DNA from: CAYNKA01 sp964397655
Lineage (GTDB): Bacteria; Spirochaetota; Spirochaetia; DTKZ01
Direction of reading: 5' to 3'
Assembly (NCBI GenBank): GCA_964397655.1
Contig: CAYNKA010000007.1
Location: 1-64,000, forward strand
Length of the DNA stretch: 64,000 bases
Shown here: positions 48,921-56,954 of the stretch, piece after piece
How positions within the stretch are numbered: position 1 is the first letter of the stretch
Layout of the letters: every line of letters begins with the position of its first letter
Translations under genes and position numbers: made by a program
The notes under the pieces: model-generated
The model's database searches: none
Told to the model about the DNA's origin: nothing
The model's input: the letters and a program-made list of their open reading frames with translations, nothing else

Positions 48921-49573
48921 CATTTCCGGGCGGGCACCTGCCAGAACTCGCGCCGCTTCTCGTACGCGGCGATCGACGCCTCGCGCTTCAGCGTGAGTCC
49001 GATGTCGTCCAGGCCCGCGAGGAGGTGTTCCTTGACCGCGGGATCGATTTCGAAGCGGAAGACGCCGACGCCCTCGGCCTTCACGGTCTGGGAGGCGAGG
49101 TCGATCTCGGCTTCGACACCCTTGCCCGCGGATGCCCTCGCGCGGTCCGCGCGGAAGAGCTCCTCGACATCGTCCTCGGAAAGCTCCACGGTGAGGAGGC
49201 CGTTCTTGACCGCGTTGCCGGCGAAGATGTCCGCGAAGGCCGGAATCCGGTTCCCGGCCTGTTCCTTCCGCGGCGCGATCACCGCGCGGAAGCCCGCCTG
49301 GAGCACGGCCCAGACCGCGTGTTCGCGACTCGAGCCGCAGCCGAAGTTGTTGCGCGCCACCAGGATCGTGGCCCTGTCGTAGGGCGCCTTGTTGAGGACG
49401 AAGGCCGGATCGGGCCTGCCGTCCGGGAGCCGGCGCCAGTCGAAGAAGAGGGCTTCGCCGAAGCCCGTCCTTTCGATGGATTTCAGGAACTGCTTCGGAA
49501 TGATCTGATCGGTGTCGACGTTCGCGCGGTCGATGAAGGCGAGCGTGCCCTTCCATACGGTGAAAGCTTCCAT
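48920..49573 (-). CDS. leuD: 3-isopropylmalate dehydratase small subunit
   Basis: 217 residues, full-length LeuD: IDRANVDTDQIIPKQFLKSIERTGFGEALFFDWR, the NNFGCGSSREHAVWAL-type motif, and GNRIPAFADIFAGNAVKNGLL. With LeuC it isomerises 2- to 3-isopropylmalate in leucine synthesis. It starts three bases after leuC stops; leuA and leuB are not in the window. Confidence 0.94.
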   Translation of the reverse strand: MEAFTVWKGTLAFIDRANVDTDQIIPKQFLKSIERTGFGEALFFDWRRLPDGRPDPAFVLNKAPYDRATILVARNNFGCGSSREHAVWAVLQAGFRAVIAPRKEQAGNRIPAFADIFAGNAVKNGLLTVELSEDDVEELFRADRARASAGKGVEAEIDLASQTVKAEGVGVFRFEIDPAVKEHLLAGLDDIGLTLKREASIAAYEKRREFWQVPARK

Positions 49574-49576
49574 GGT

Positions 49577-50986
49577 TCAACCTCCCTGCATCCATGTCCT
49601 GACGTCGACGAAGCGGCCTTCTACCGCTGCGGCCGCCGCGGTTTCGGGGCTCACGAGATGGGTCCTCCCGCCCTTGCCCTGCCGCCCTTCGAAGTTGCGG
49701 TTCGATGTGGAAGCGCACCGTTCGCCGGGCCGGAGCTGGTCCGGGTTCATTCCGAGACACATGCTGCACCCCGCGGAGCGCCATTCCGCGCCGGCCTCCC
49801 TGAAGACGTCCGCGAGACCCTCGGCTTCGGCCTGCTTCTTCACCCGGGTCGAGCCCGGCACCACGAGCATGCGCACGCCCTTCGCCACTTTCCTGCCCCG
49901 CAGGACGGCCGCCGCCCGGCGGAGATCGCCGATCCTGGCGTTCGTGCAGCTTCCGAGGAAGACCGCGTCGATTTTGATGTCACGGATCGGCGTTCCGGCG
50001 GCGAGACCCATGTAGGCGAGGGCCCGCTCGACGTCGGCCGCGGACGCATGGGGAAATTCGCCGGGCGCAGGAACCCTGCCGGTCACGCCGGCGGTCATGG
50101 CGGGATTCGTCCCCCATGACACCTGAGGCTCCAGGGCTGAGACGTCGAGCTCGATCGTCCTGTCGAATACGGCGTCCGCGTCGCTCGGCAGGGCCCGCCA
50201 GGATGCGATCGCCTGTTCCAGCTCCGCGCCGCGCGGGGCGTAGGGCCTTTCCTCCGCCGCGATGTACCTGAAGGTTTCCTCGTCCGGGGCGACGAGTCCC
50301 GCCCTCGCGCCCGCCTCTATGCTCATATTGCAGATCGTCATGCGCTCTTCCATGGAAAGGGCCCGGATCGCCTCGCCCGCGTATTCGAAGGCGCAGCCTG
50401 AGCCGCCCGCCGTGCCGATCCTGGCGATGAGGGCGAGGATCATGTCCTTGGAGGTCACGCCGGGCCGGAGCCTGCCCTTGAAGTCGATCCTGCAGACGAG
50501 GGGTTTCTTCTGGAGGAGGGTCTGCGTCGCGAGGACGTGCTCCACCTCGGATGTGCCGATGCCGAAGGCGAGGGCCCCGAAGGCTCCGTGAGTGGAGGTG
50601 TGGGAGTCGCCGCAGACCAGCGTCGTCCCCGGGAGCGTGAGGCCGAGCTCCGGCCCGATCATGTGGACGATGCCCTGGTTCGGATCGCCCAGGCCGTAGA
50701 GCTTCAGGCCGAATTCCCTGCAGTTCGCGGCAAGAGCCTCGATCTGTTTCTTGGAAACCGGGTCCTTGATCTCGGCGACGTCGTCGGTGGGGACGTTGTG
50801 GTCCATGGTCGCCACGGCGAGCCCCGGCTGTCGAACCGTGCGGCCCGCCATCCTGAGACCGGCGAAGGCCTGCGGGCTCGTCACCTCGTGCACGAGATGG
50901 CGGTCGATGTAGAGGAGGGCGGTACCGTCAGGATGCTCCTCCACGACGTGGGCAGCCCAGATTTTTTCGAACAGCGTCCGTCCCAT
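49577..50986 (-). CDS. leuC: 3-isopropylmalate dehydratase large subunit
   Basis: 469 residues. Aconitase-type large subunit: YIDRHLVHEVTSPQAF, GDSHTSTHGAFGALAFGIGTSEVEHVLATQ, VFLGSCTNARIGDL (first cluster Cys) and GCSMCLGMNPDQL (the other two). It holds the [4Fe-4S] cluster. The frame is open to 51043, but GGGAGGAG lies well spaced before the ATG at 50986, and the protein then begins exactly like known LeuC. Confidence 0.95.
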   Translation of the reverse strand: MGRTLFEKIWAAHVVEEHPDGTALLYIDRHLVHEVTSPQAFAGLRMAGRTVRQPGLAVATMDHNVPTDDVAEIKDPVSKKQIEALAANCREFGLKLYGLGDPNQGIVHMIGPELGLTLPGTTLVCGDSHTSTHGAFGALAFGIGTSEVEHVLATQTLLQKKPLVCRIDFKGRLRPGVTSKDMILALIARIGTAGGSGCAFEYAGEAIRALSMEERMTICNMSIEAGARAGLVAPDEETFRYIAAEERPYAPRGAELEQAIASWRALPSDADAVFDRTIELDVSALEPQVSWGTNPAMTAGVTGRVPAPGEFPHASAADVERALAYMGLAAGTPIRDIKIDAVFLGSCTNARIGDLRRAAAVLRGRKVAKGVRMLVVPGSTRVKKQAEAEGLADVFREAGAEWRSAGCSMCLGMNPDQLRPGERCASTSNRNFEGRQGKGGRTHLVSPETAAAAAVEGRFVDVRTWMQGG

Positions 50987-51014
50987 GTTCTCCTCCCTTC
51001 GCGTAAATACTACC

Positions 51015-51043
51015 AAATTACTGATGTTCGCGAAAGGAGTCAA
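51015..51043 (-). promoter_or_regulatory. Sigma-70 promoter of leuCD
   Basis: On the minus strand TTGACT (51038-51043), 17-nt spacer and TAATTT (51015-51020), about 29 bases before the leuC ATG. Leader peptide or T-box elements are not seen. Confidence 0.6.
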
Positions 51044-51166
51044 ACGGTCACGTCGTAATCTTCGACGGCGCCCTCACCGATAGATGCTCGCGATCGCGTT
51101 GCAGGAAGTCCCTCGGCCGACCGAGTCCCGGCCGGCCGAGGCCCGATTCGACCGCGGGCCTTTCCC

Positions 51167-52465
51167 CTACATCTTGCTCTTCTCGATCATCATGTTCAGG
51201 ATGAGCGAATCCAGCACCGCCGAGCCCTTCGCGCTGAGTTCCGCGAAATTGTCGATGGCCTTCTCGACGTCGTCGGCGTTGATTCCGTCCGAGCCCTTCA
51301 CCCGCTGCCCCTGAACCGCCATGAAGGCCGCGTGCATGGCAGCTTGGGTGCAGGTGGAGATCTTCAGGGCGCAGTCCGTCTTGGCCCCGTCGCAGATCAT
51401 GCCCGCGAGGTTGCCGATCATGTTCTGGATGGCGCATTCGATCTCCGCGAGCCCGCCGCCGAGGAGATAGGTGACCCCGCAGGCCGCTCCGGTCGCCGCG
51501 ACCGTCGCCCCGCAGAGCGCGGAGAGCCTGCCGAACTTCGTCTTCATGTGGATGGCGACGAGGTTGCTCAAGGCGGCTGCGCGGATGAGCTTGTCCTCGT
51601 CGGCTTTTATCCAGCGCGCCGTCGCCACGACCGGCATGGTGGTGGTGATGCCCTGGTTGCCGCTTCCCGAGTTGGAAACCGCGGGGAAGGGGCCTCCGGC
51701 CATCCTGACGTCGGAGGCGGCCGAGGTGACGCTGGCGGCGTAGGTCGCCATGTCCTCGCCGATCACGCCCTGTTTCTGCCGCTCCAGGATGTTCTTGCCG
51801 ATCTTGAGCCCGTAGTCGGCCTTCAGCCCCTCTTCCGAGATCGCGCTGTTGACCGCTATGCTCTGCCGGATGATCCCGATCGGATCGTTCCGGGTGTCGA
51901 GGGCGGAGACGAAGTCGAAGATGGAGCGGACGGAGAGCCAGTTCCGGTCCTCCTCCCCGCGGTCGTCCTCCGTCGACGGCGCGGCGGCGGTGCCGGTGAA
52001 GACCGTCTTTCCGTCCTTCTCTACGAGGATGAGGTTCGTGTGGGATCCCGAAATGACCGCGCGCGCCGTGGAGCCGCCCGCCGATACCGTGACGTCAACG
52101 TAGAGGAGTTCCGTCACCTCCGCGAGTTCGACGTCGACCTTCCTCTCCTCAACGAGCCGTTCAGCCGCGGCGACCGCCTCGGGAGGGACGGAATCGAATA
52201 TCTTGAGCTGTTCCTCGGAATTTCCTCCCACGGCCCCGATCGCCGCGGCGTAGGAAACGCCCGTCCGGGAAGACCCGGGAATGCCCGCGTACATGGCGTT
52301 CTTCAGCATGTTGCCGCTCGCGCGCACCAGGACCCTGTCGGGGGAACGGCTCGGGAGCTGCTCCGCCGCCACCGCGGAAACGAACGCTATCGCTGCGGGT
52401 TCCGTGCAGCCCGTCGAAAGGGCCATCTCGGAGTCGAGCAGGCCGATGAATTTCTTCTTGTCCAT
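51167..52465 (-). CDS. cyuA: L-cysteine desulfidase family protein (CyuA/UPF0597)
   Basis: 432 residues, full length. Family signatures: MALSTGCTEPAAIAFVSA (conserved Cys), SGNMLKNAMYAGIPG, SNSGSGNQGITTTMPV, and C-terminal Cys residues in GMICDGAKTDCALKI, which with the first Cys ligate an Fe-S cluster as in serine-dehydratase relatives. The enzyme converts L-cysteine to pyruvate, H2S and ammonia. It follows ridA by seven bases; RidA removes the enamine/imine intermediates that such lyases release. Other members of the family may use serine or related amino acids. Confidence 0.88.
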   Translation of the reverse strand: MDKKKFIGLLDSEMALSTGCTEPAAIAFVSAVAAEQLPSRSPDRVLVRASGNMLKNAMYAGIPGSSRTGVSYAAAIGAVGGNSEEQLKIFDSVPPEAVAAAERLVEERKVDVELAEVTELLYVDVTVSAGGSTARAVISGSHTNLILVEKDGKTVFTGTAAAPSTEDDRGEEDRNWLSVRSIFDFVSALDTRNDPIGIIRQSIAVNSAISEEGLKADYGLKIGKNILERQKQGVIGEDMATYAASVTSAASDVRMAGGPFPAVSNSGSGNQGITTTMPVVATARWIKADEDKLIRAAALSNLVAIHMKTKFGRLSALCGATVAATGAACGVTYLLGGGLAEIECAIQNMIGNLAGMICDGAKTDCALKISTCTQAAMHAAFMAVQGQRVKGSDGINADDVEKAIDNFAELSAKGSAVLDSLILNMMIEKSKM

Positions 52466-52472
52466 ACCGGTA

Positions 52473-52862
52473 CTATCCTTTGTAGGCTATCGCCTCGATT
52501 TCCACCAGCGCGTCCTTCGGAAGCCTCGCGACCTCCACGGCGGCCCGGGCCGGGAATTCCCCTTCGAAGAACCCGGCGTACACCTCGTTGACCTTGGCGA
52601 AGTCGCCCATGTCCTTGAGGAAGACGTTCGTCTTCACCACGTCGCCCATGCCCATGCCCGAGGCCTCGAGGATGGCCCGGATGTTGGAGAGCGACTGTCC
52701 GGCCTGGGCCGCTGCGTCGCCTGCCGCCATCTGTCCCGTCGCCGGATCGATGGGGAGCTGGCCGGAAACGAAGAGGAAATCGCCCGCACGGACCGCCTGG
52801 GAATAGGGTCCGATCGCCTTGGGCGCATTTTGCGTCGAAACGGCTTTTTTCATGTTCGTCAT
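52473..52862 (-). CDS. ridA: RidA family enamine/imine deaminase
   Basis: 129 residues. Complete RidA/YjgF signature: IGPYSQAVRAGDFLFVSGQLPIDP near the N-terminus, NIRAILEASGMGMGDVVKTNVFLKDM, and FPARAAVEVARLPKDALVEIEAIA with the catalytic Arg. It hydrolyses reactive 2-aminoacrylate-type enamines. The ATG at 52862 overlaps the regulator stop (ATGA) and precedes cyuA, a sensible grouping since cysteine desulfidation yields aminoacrylate. Confidence 0.94.
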   Translation of the reverse strand: MTNMKKAVSTQNAPKAIGPYSQAVRAGDFLFVSGQLPIDPATGQMAAGDAAAQAGQSLSNIRAILEASGMGMGDVVKTNVFLKDMGDFAKVNEVYAGFFEGEFPARAAVEVARLPKDALVEIEAIAYKG

Positions 52863-53503
52863 CCTTCTTTCTTCACAGTATTAAGATAGCGGTAAATCGT
52901 CGCTTCGGAAACTTTGAGCCGGGACGCCACCTTTCCTATCGAGCCCTTGAGGAGGAAAACCCCCTCGTCGTTCAGTTTCTTCACGATCTCCATCTTTTCG
53001 TTCGGGGACATGCGCTCCGGGGCTATGCCGATCTCCTCGATCACGGACTCGATGCTGTCGGCCGACAGGCTTTCGACGGTCTGGCTGAACCGTTCGACCG
53101 TCTTCCCTCCGCGGTCCGCTTCGGGGATCTGGACCAGGCCGTCCAGGTAGGCGCGCAGCTGCGATAGCTTCTCGGTGTCGATGTTGATGCAGAGGAGCCC
53201 CACGACTCTTCGCTTTTCGTCCCGGATGAAGTACGTCGAGGATTTCAGCGTCTTGCCCTCCGCCGAGAGCCCCCGGTAATTCGCGAGAAAGTCGTTGCCC
53301 TCCGTGCTTCCGTCCTTCAGGATCTTGAGGACGAGGTTCGTCGCGGGAGAACCTATCCCGCGGCCGCTGATGTGGCTGTTTCGGATGGCCACGACGGATT
53401 TCTTGATGTCCAGGACGTCGTGGAGGACGATCTCGGCGTCCTTCCCGAGGACATCGGCCAGGAAGTCCACGAGCGGCAGATAGCTTTTCAGGTACGGATT
53501 CAT
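52859..53503 (-). CDS. YheO-family PAS/HTH transcriptional regulator
   Basis: 214 residues. N-terminal YheO-like PAS domain (VDFLADVLGKDAEIVLHDVLD, NSHISGRGIGSPATNLVLKIL, YFIRDEKRRVVGLLCINID) and a C-terminal helix-turn-helix (LLKGSIGKVASRLKVSEATIYRYLNTVKK). Relatives such as DauR regulate amino-acid catabolism genes. It is first in an operon with ridA and cyuA, so it probably senses the amino acid or a product. The strong promoter places transcription start at or next to the ATG, so the mRNA is probably leaderless. Confidence 0.88.
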   Translation of the reverse strand: MNPYLKSYLPLVDFLADVLGKDAEIVLHDVLDIKKSVVAIRNSHISGRGIGSPATNLVLKILKDGSTEGNDFLANYRGLSAEGKTLKSSTYFIRDEKRRVVGLLCINIDTEKLSQLRAYLDGLVQIPEADRGGKTVERFSQTVESLSADSIESVIEEIGIAPERMSPNEKMEIVKKLNDEGVFLLKGSIGKVASRLKVSEATIYRYLNTVKKEG

Positions 53504-53508
53504 GAGGA

Positions 53509-53538
53509 AGCATATGATAAAAATAATTATCGTGTCAA
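53509..53538 (-). promoter_or_regulatory. Sigma-70 promoter of YheO-regulator/ridA/cyuA, probably leaderless
   Basis: On the minus strand TTGACA (53533-53538), 18-nt spacer and TATGCT (53509-53514). Only five bases separate the -10 from the ATG at 53503. Confidence 0.75.
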
Positions 53539-53621
53539 TAAAATATTTGCAATTTATGATCTTTTCACTCTGCTTCAGCCTTGAGGGAAGGCTCGGTTGA
53601 CTCGATCGCCCTGCCGCTCAC

Positions 53622-53651
53622 TTGACAAATTCGAAAGATAATACATATCAT
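53622..53651 (+). promoter_or_regulatory. Sigma-70 promoter of the transaldolase operon
   Basis: TTGACA (53622-53627), 18-nt spacer and TATCAT (53646-53651), about 58 bases before the ATG at 53710. Confidence 0.75.
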
Positions 53652-53655
53652 CTTT
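53634..53655. promoter_or_regulatory. Near-palindromic operator candidate over the -10
   Basis: 22-bp near-palindrome with arms AAAGATAATA and TATCATCTTT, 18 of 22 positions symmetrical, covering the -10 of the transaldolase promoter. The GntR regulator encoded last in this operon is the natural candidate to bind it. Confidence 0.5.
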
Positions 53656-53709
53656 AAAAATCCCCCGACCACCCCGACGGCGCGGGTGGCGTGAAAAGGA
53701 GCGTAGTAA

Positions 53710-54753
53710 ATGCGAGATAATTCCTATCTGAAATGGATGGCCGAGAACACGGATACCCGTTGGTGCAACGACTCCGCCCTGCGGAACGACTATATGGAAG
53801 CCATGCAGTTCGGCGCGGTCGGCTGCACGACGAACCCGCCGCTTTCCTTCCAGGCTCTCACCGAGAACCAGGACCGATTCAAGGCGAAGACCGACGAGGT
53901 GCGGGCCAAATATCAGGGGCGCGACAAGGTCGTGGAGTATTTCCGGATCGTCGTCCAGGACATCGCGAAGGAATTCCTCCCCCTCTACGAAAAATCCAAG
54001 GGAAAATACGGCTATGTCCGATCCCAGGTCGAGCCCAAGCTTTCGGGCGACAAGGACGCCATGCTCAAAATGGGCAAGACCCTCGCGTCCTTCGGCAAGA
54101 ACGTCATGGTGAAGATTCCCGGCACCTGTTCCGGCGTCTGGGTCCTGGAAGAGCTCGCCGCCCTGGGAATCCCAACGACGCCGACGGTCTGCGTGTCCGT
54201 CCCCCAGGTCATAGCCACGGCCAAGGCATACGAGCGGGGCTGCGCGCGTGCCGCGAAGGCCGGCATTCCGGCACCCGCCTCCACGACGGCCTTCGTCATG
54301 GGCCGGCTTCAGGATTACCTCGCGTCGGTCAACGCCGAGCGGGGCAACCCCGTCTCCACATCCGACTTGGAATGGGCCGTGCTGGCGGCGGTCAAACGGG
54401 CCTACCAGGTCTTCAAGAAGGAAGGCTACAAGCAGGTCATCATGCCTGCGGCCTTCCGCTGCGCGAAGCAGGTTTCCGAGCTCGCCGGGGGGCTCTTCGA
54501 GATGACCATCCACCCCAAGGTCCAGGACCTCGTGATCGAAGCGGACAAGAAGGGCGAGATCAAGCGCGAGAAGAAGATAGACGCCGACGTGGACAAGGCC
54601 GCGGTAGACCGTGTGCTCAAGGCCCTTCCCGAATTCCGGAAGGCGTATGAACCGGACGGCATGGTCGAAAAGGATTTCGACGCCTACGGCGGAGTCGTCA
54701 TGACCCTCGACGGCTTCGACAAGACCGGCTGGCAAAAGCTGCTCGCCCTGTGA
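53710..54753 (+). CDS. Transaldolase-family protein
   Basis: 347 residues. TIM barrel of the transaldolase family: GAVGCTTNPPLSFQAL (TTNP loop), NVMVKIPGTCSGVWVLEEL with the Schiff-base Lys in VKIPGT, and PTVCVSVPQVIATAKAYERG. Transaldolases move a dihydroxyacetone unit in the pentose-phosphate pathway; family members also include fructose-6-phosphate aldolases. This one is longer than the short F6P-aldolase type. First in an operon with a TIM-barrel isomerase and GntR, so a dedicated sugar-catabolic role is likely. AAAGGAG precedes the ATG. Confidence 0.85.
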   Translation: MRDNSYLKWMAENTDTRWCNDSALRNDYMEAMQFGAVGCTTNPPLSFQALTENQDRFKAKTDEVRAKYQGRDKVVEYFRIVVQDIAKEFLPLYEKSKGKYGYVRSQVEPKLSGDKDAMLKMGKTLASFGKNVMVKIPGTCSGVWVLEELAALGIPTTPTVCVSVPQVIATAKAYERGCARAAKAGIPAPASTTAFVMGRLQDYLASVNAERGNPVSTSDLEWAVLAAVKRAYQVFKKEGYKQVIMPAAFRCAKQVSELAGGLFEMTIHPKVQDLVIEADKKGEIKREKKIDADVDKAAVDRVLKALPEFRKAYEPDGMVEKDFDAYGGVVMTLDGFDKTGWQKLLAL

Positions 54754-54776
54754 TCCGGGAACCGGGGAGGCGGAAC

Positions 54777-55604
54777 ATGGGCGGACCGGTGAAGTATTGC
54801 GTCGCTTTCTCGAGCGAGGATCTCGGGGATTGGGCCCCGGTTCCCCTCCAGGGGGATTTGGACGGAGTTTTCAAGACCGCGGCGGAGCTCGGCTTCGACG
54901 CGGTCGAGTATCATCTCCGGAACCCGGAGGCCGAGGACCGGAGGAAGCTGAAGAGCCTCCTCAAGCGACACGGCCTTTCCTTGGCCGCGATCGGGACCGG
55001 CCTCGAATACAGCAAGAACGGCAATTGCTTCACCTCGCCCGATCCCGAGGTGCGGAAGCGGACCGGAGTCAAATTCCGTTCCTTCGTCGACCTCGCCGCC
55101 GACTTCGGCTCCGTGGTCTTTTTGGGGCTCTGCCGCGGCAAGGCCCCGACCTTCAAGGAACGGGAACGGTATCTGGACCTCTTTGCGGAAGAGGTCATGC
55201 CCATCGTCGACTACGCGAGGAAGAAGGGCGTGGTCCTTGCCCTCGAGCCCATCGTCTCCTACATGACGAACCTCCTGACCGGGACCACGGAGACTCTCGA
55301 TTTCATCAGCCTCAAGGGGCTTCAGGGAGTGGAGCTTCTTCTGGACACTTACCACATGTATTTCGAGGACAAGATCCCGGTAGAAGAGGGTTTCCGGCTC
55401 TCCGCTGGCAGGATCGCCCACATCCACATATCCGACAGCGACCGCCGGTATCCGGGGAGCGGCAAGATCGACTACGATGCCGTGGGGAAGGTCCTCGGGG
55501 AGATCGGCTATTCCGGCGCGGTTTCCCTGGAGATACTGCCGTATCCCGACGGGGTACAGGCTTCCCGGTACGGCATTCAATGGATGAAGCATGTCTGGGG
55601 CTGA
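54777..55604 (+). CDS. Xylose isomerase-like TIM-barrel sugar epimerase/isomerase
   Basis: 275 residues of the AP-endonuclease-2/xylose-isomerase-like fold. GFDAVEYHLRNPE, the substrate-side GLSLAAIGTG, VLALEPIVSYMTNLL (metal Glu), GVELLLDTYHMYFED (metal Asp/His), IAHIHISDSDRRYPG (metal His) and SLEILPYPD (last Glu) give the usual metal ligands of the hydroxypyruvate-isomerase/tagatose-epimerase group. An upstream GTG overlaps the transaldolase stop, but GGGAGG is correctly spaced to the ATG at 54777. It overlaps the GntR gene by 14 bases. Confidence 0.85.
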   Translation: MGGPVKYCVAFSSEDLGDWAPVPLQGDLDGVFKTAAELGFDAVEYHLRNPEAEDRRKLKSLLKRHGLSLAAIGTGLEYSKNGNCFTSPDPEVRKRTGVKFRSFVDLAADFGSVVFLGLCRGKAPTFKERERYLDLFAEEVMPIVDYARKKGVVLALEPIVSYMTNLLTGTTETLDFISLKGLQGVELLLDTYHMYFEDKIPVEEGFRLSAGRIAHIHISDSDRRYPGSGKIDYDAVGKVLGEIGYSGAVSLEILPYPDGVQASRYGIQWMKHVWG

Positions 55605-56316
55605 GGTCACGACCGAACGAAGGACGAACCTAGCGGACATGGTCTTCGAGAAGTTGAAGGCCGGCATCCTCTCGGGCGAGTACGCGCAGAACGAGCTCCT
55701 TCCCACCCAGGAGGAGTTCGCCCGGAAATTCGGCGTGTCCCGCACGGTCATGCGTGACGCCTTCCACAAGCTTTCCTCTCTCGGCCTCATCGAGATCAGG
55801 CAGGGAAGGGGAAGCTCGGTCCGCTCGACGAACCCCATGTCCATCATGTCCTCGATGCTGACCGCCTTCAACATGGACGCGGCTTCGATCCGCGACCTCA
55901 TGGAGGCACGGTACTACCTCGAGCGGTGCATCATCCGCCTCGCGGCGGCGAGGATCTCGGGCGAGGATCTCGAGCTCCTCGGGGAGAACGTCGACCTCAT
56001 GGAAAGGACCGTGAAGGCCGGCGACATCCAGTCCTTCGCCGCCATCGACCTCGAATTCCACGAGAAGCTCGCCGAGATCTCGGGCAACAAGGTCCTTCAG
56101 CGGACCCTCGTCGTGATCCGCGGGATGATGAAGAATTTCTTCGACGGCTTCAGCAAGACGCCGGGGGTCGCGCCCCGCGCGGTCGACTATCACAAGGCTA
56201 TCTTCGCTGCCCTTCGCGAGCGTGATCCCGAACTCGCGGAGAGCATGTTGAAGGATCACCTCGGGGACATCATCTCGAACCTCAAGAAGAACTACGACAT
56301 CGACGTCGTCCTCTAG
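55591..56316 (+). CDS. GntR-family regulator, FCD subfamily
   Basis: 241 residues. Winged helix (LLPTQEEFARKFGVSRTVMRDAFHKLSSLGLIEIRQGRGSSV, with residues 55-70 as recognition helix) and FCD domain (MEARYYLERCIIRLAA, DLEFHEKLAEISGN, DYHKAIFAALRERD, LKDHLGD). The start lies inside the end of the isomerase gene, so it is translationally coupled. It probably represses its own operon through the near-palindrome at 53634-53655. The following bases 56317-56341 carry no signal. Confidence 0.88.
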   Translation: MSGAEVTTERRTNLADMVFEKLKAGILSGEYAQNELLPTQEEFARKFGVSRTVMRDAFHKLSSLGLIEIRQGRGSSVRSTNPMSIMSSMLTAFNMDAASIRDLMEARYYLERCIIRLAAARISGEDLELLGENVDLMERTVKAGDIQSFAAIDLEFHEKLAEISGNKVLQRTLVVIRGMMKNFFDGFSKTPGVAPRAVDYHKAIFAALRERDPELAESMLKDHLGDIISNLKKNYDIDVVL

Positions 56317-56341
56317 AAGCAGCGCCCGGTCGTCTTCCCGG

Positions 56342-56736
56342 ACGCCGCCGTCAGAGAAGTTCTCGAAGAAATAGTCCCCTTCCTCCTCCTAGACGTCGAG
56401 GCCCACGCTCCCGATTTTACGCCTTTTCAAACCTTCGATGAGGGCCGCCGAGTCGATGAGCCCGCCTCTCCCGGTGTTGACGATCATGACGCCGTCCTTC
56501 ATCTTCTCCATCGCCTCCCTGCCGATGAGGATGAGGCAGATCTTTCCGGTGCCTATGATGCCGGCGGTCTTGCCGTGCAGGTCCATGCCCGCGAGTCCGT
56601 CGATGGAAAAGTTGTTCTCCCTGGTCCGGTTGTAGGCCTTGTGGGTCTTCCGGTTGAGGGTCATGACGAGGGCGAGAGCGTGTTCGGCGACCGCGTAGGG
56701 CGAGTATGCGGGAACGCGGAGGACGTGGATCCTGCT
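56342..56736 (-). pseudogene. D-lactate dehydrogenase remnant
   Basis: Minus-strand sequence clearly from a D-2-hydroxyacid (D-lactate) dehydrogenase: RIHVLRVPAYSPYAVAEHAL, LTLNRKTHKAYNRTRENNF, GKTAGIIGTGKI, and NTGRGGLIDSAALIEGLK. It lacks the N-terminal domain, has an internal in-frame loss of roughly 80 residues between GTGKI and LIGREAM (most of the NAD domain), and carries a TAG where LDVYEEEGDYFFENFSD expects Tyr (at 56389-56391). The C-terminus is also missing. An inactive decayed gene. Confidence 0.85.
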
Positions 56737-56811
56737 TTAGGCTGCCTCGAGGTCGGCCAGGTTTTTCGCGGCGCGATACACGTCGTCTCCGAGAGTCAAG
56801 GTCGTTCTCAT
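56737..56811 (-). pseudogene. Truncated antitoxin-like fragment
   Basis: An ATG at 56811 opens 24 codons, MRTTLTLGDDVYRAAKNLAD..., which resembles the start of ribbon-helix-helix antitoxins (MRTTLTLDDDV-type), before a TAA at 56737. It continues in the same frame into the dehydrogenase remnant. Probably the leftover of a VapB-like gene joined to the decaying dehydrogenase by deletion. Confidence 0.4.
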
Positions 56812-56856
56812 GCTTGCATCATAGCATCACGTCATCATGGCGTCGATTGGCGCGTG

Positions 56857-56878
56857 AAAAAAAGGCCGCGTGTCGGCC
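56857..56878 (-). terminator. feoAB terminator
   Basis: On the minus strand GGCCG-ACACG-CGGCC followed by seven T (56857-56863). The rest of 56812-56954 shows no gene. Confidence 0.8.
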
Positions 56879-56954
56879 GGCCGAATTCCAAGAATGATGT
56901 CCTGTGCCTCATGCCCGAAGGACGGTCGGTGCAGGCCGACGCGGAGCGGCCATT

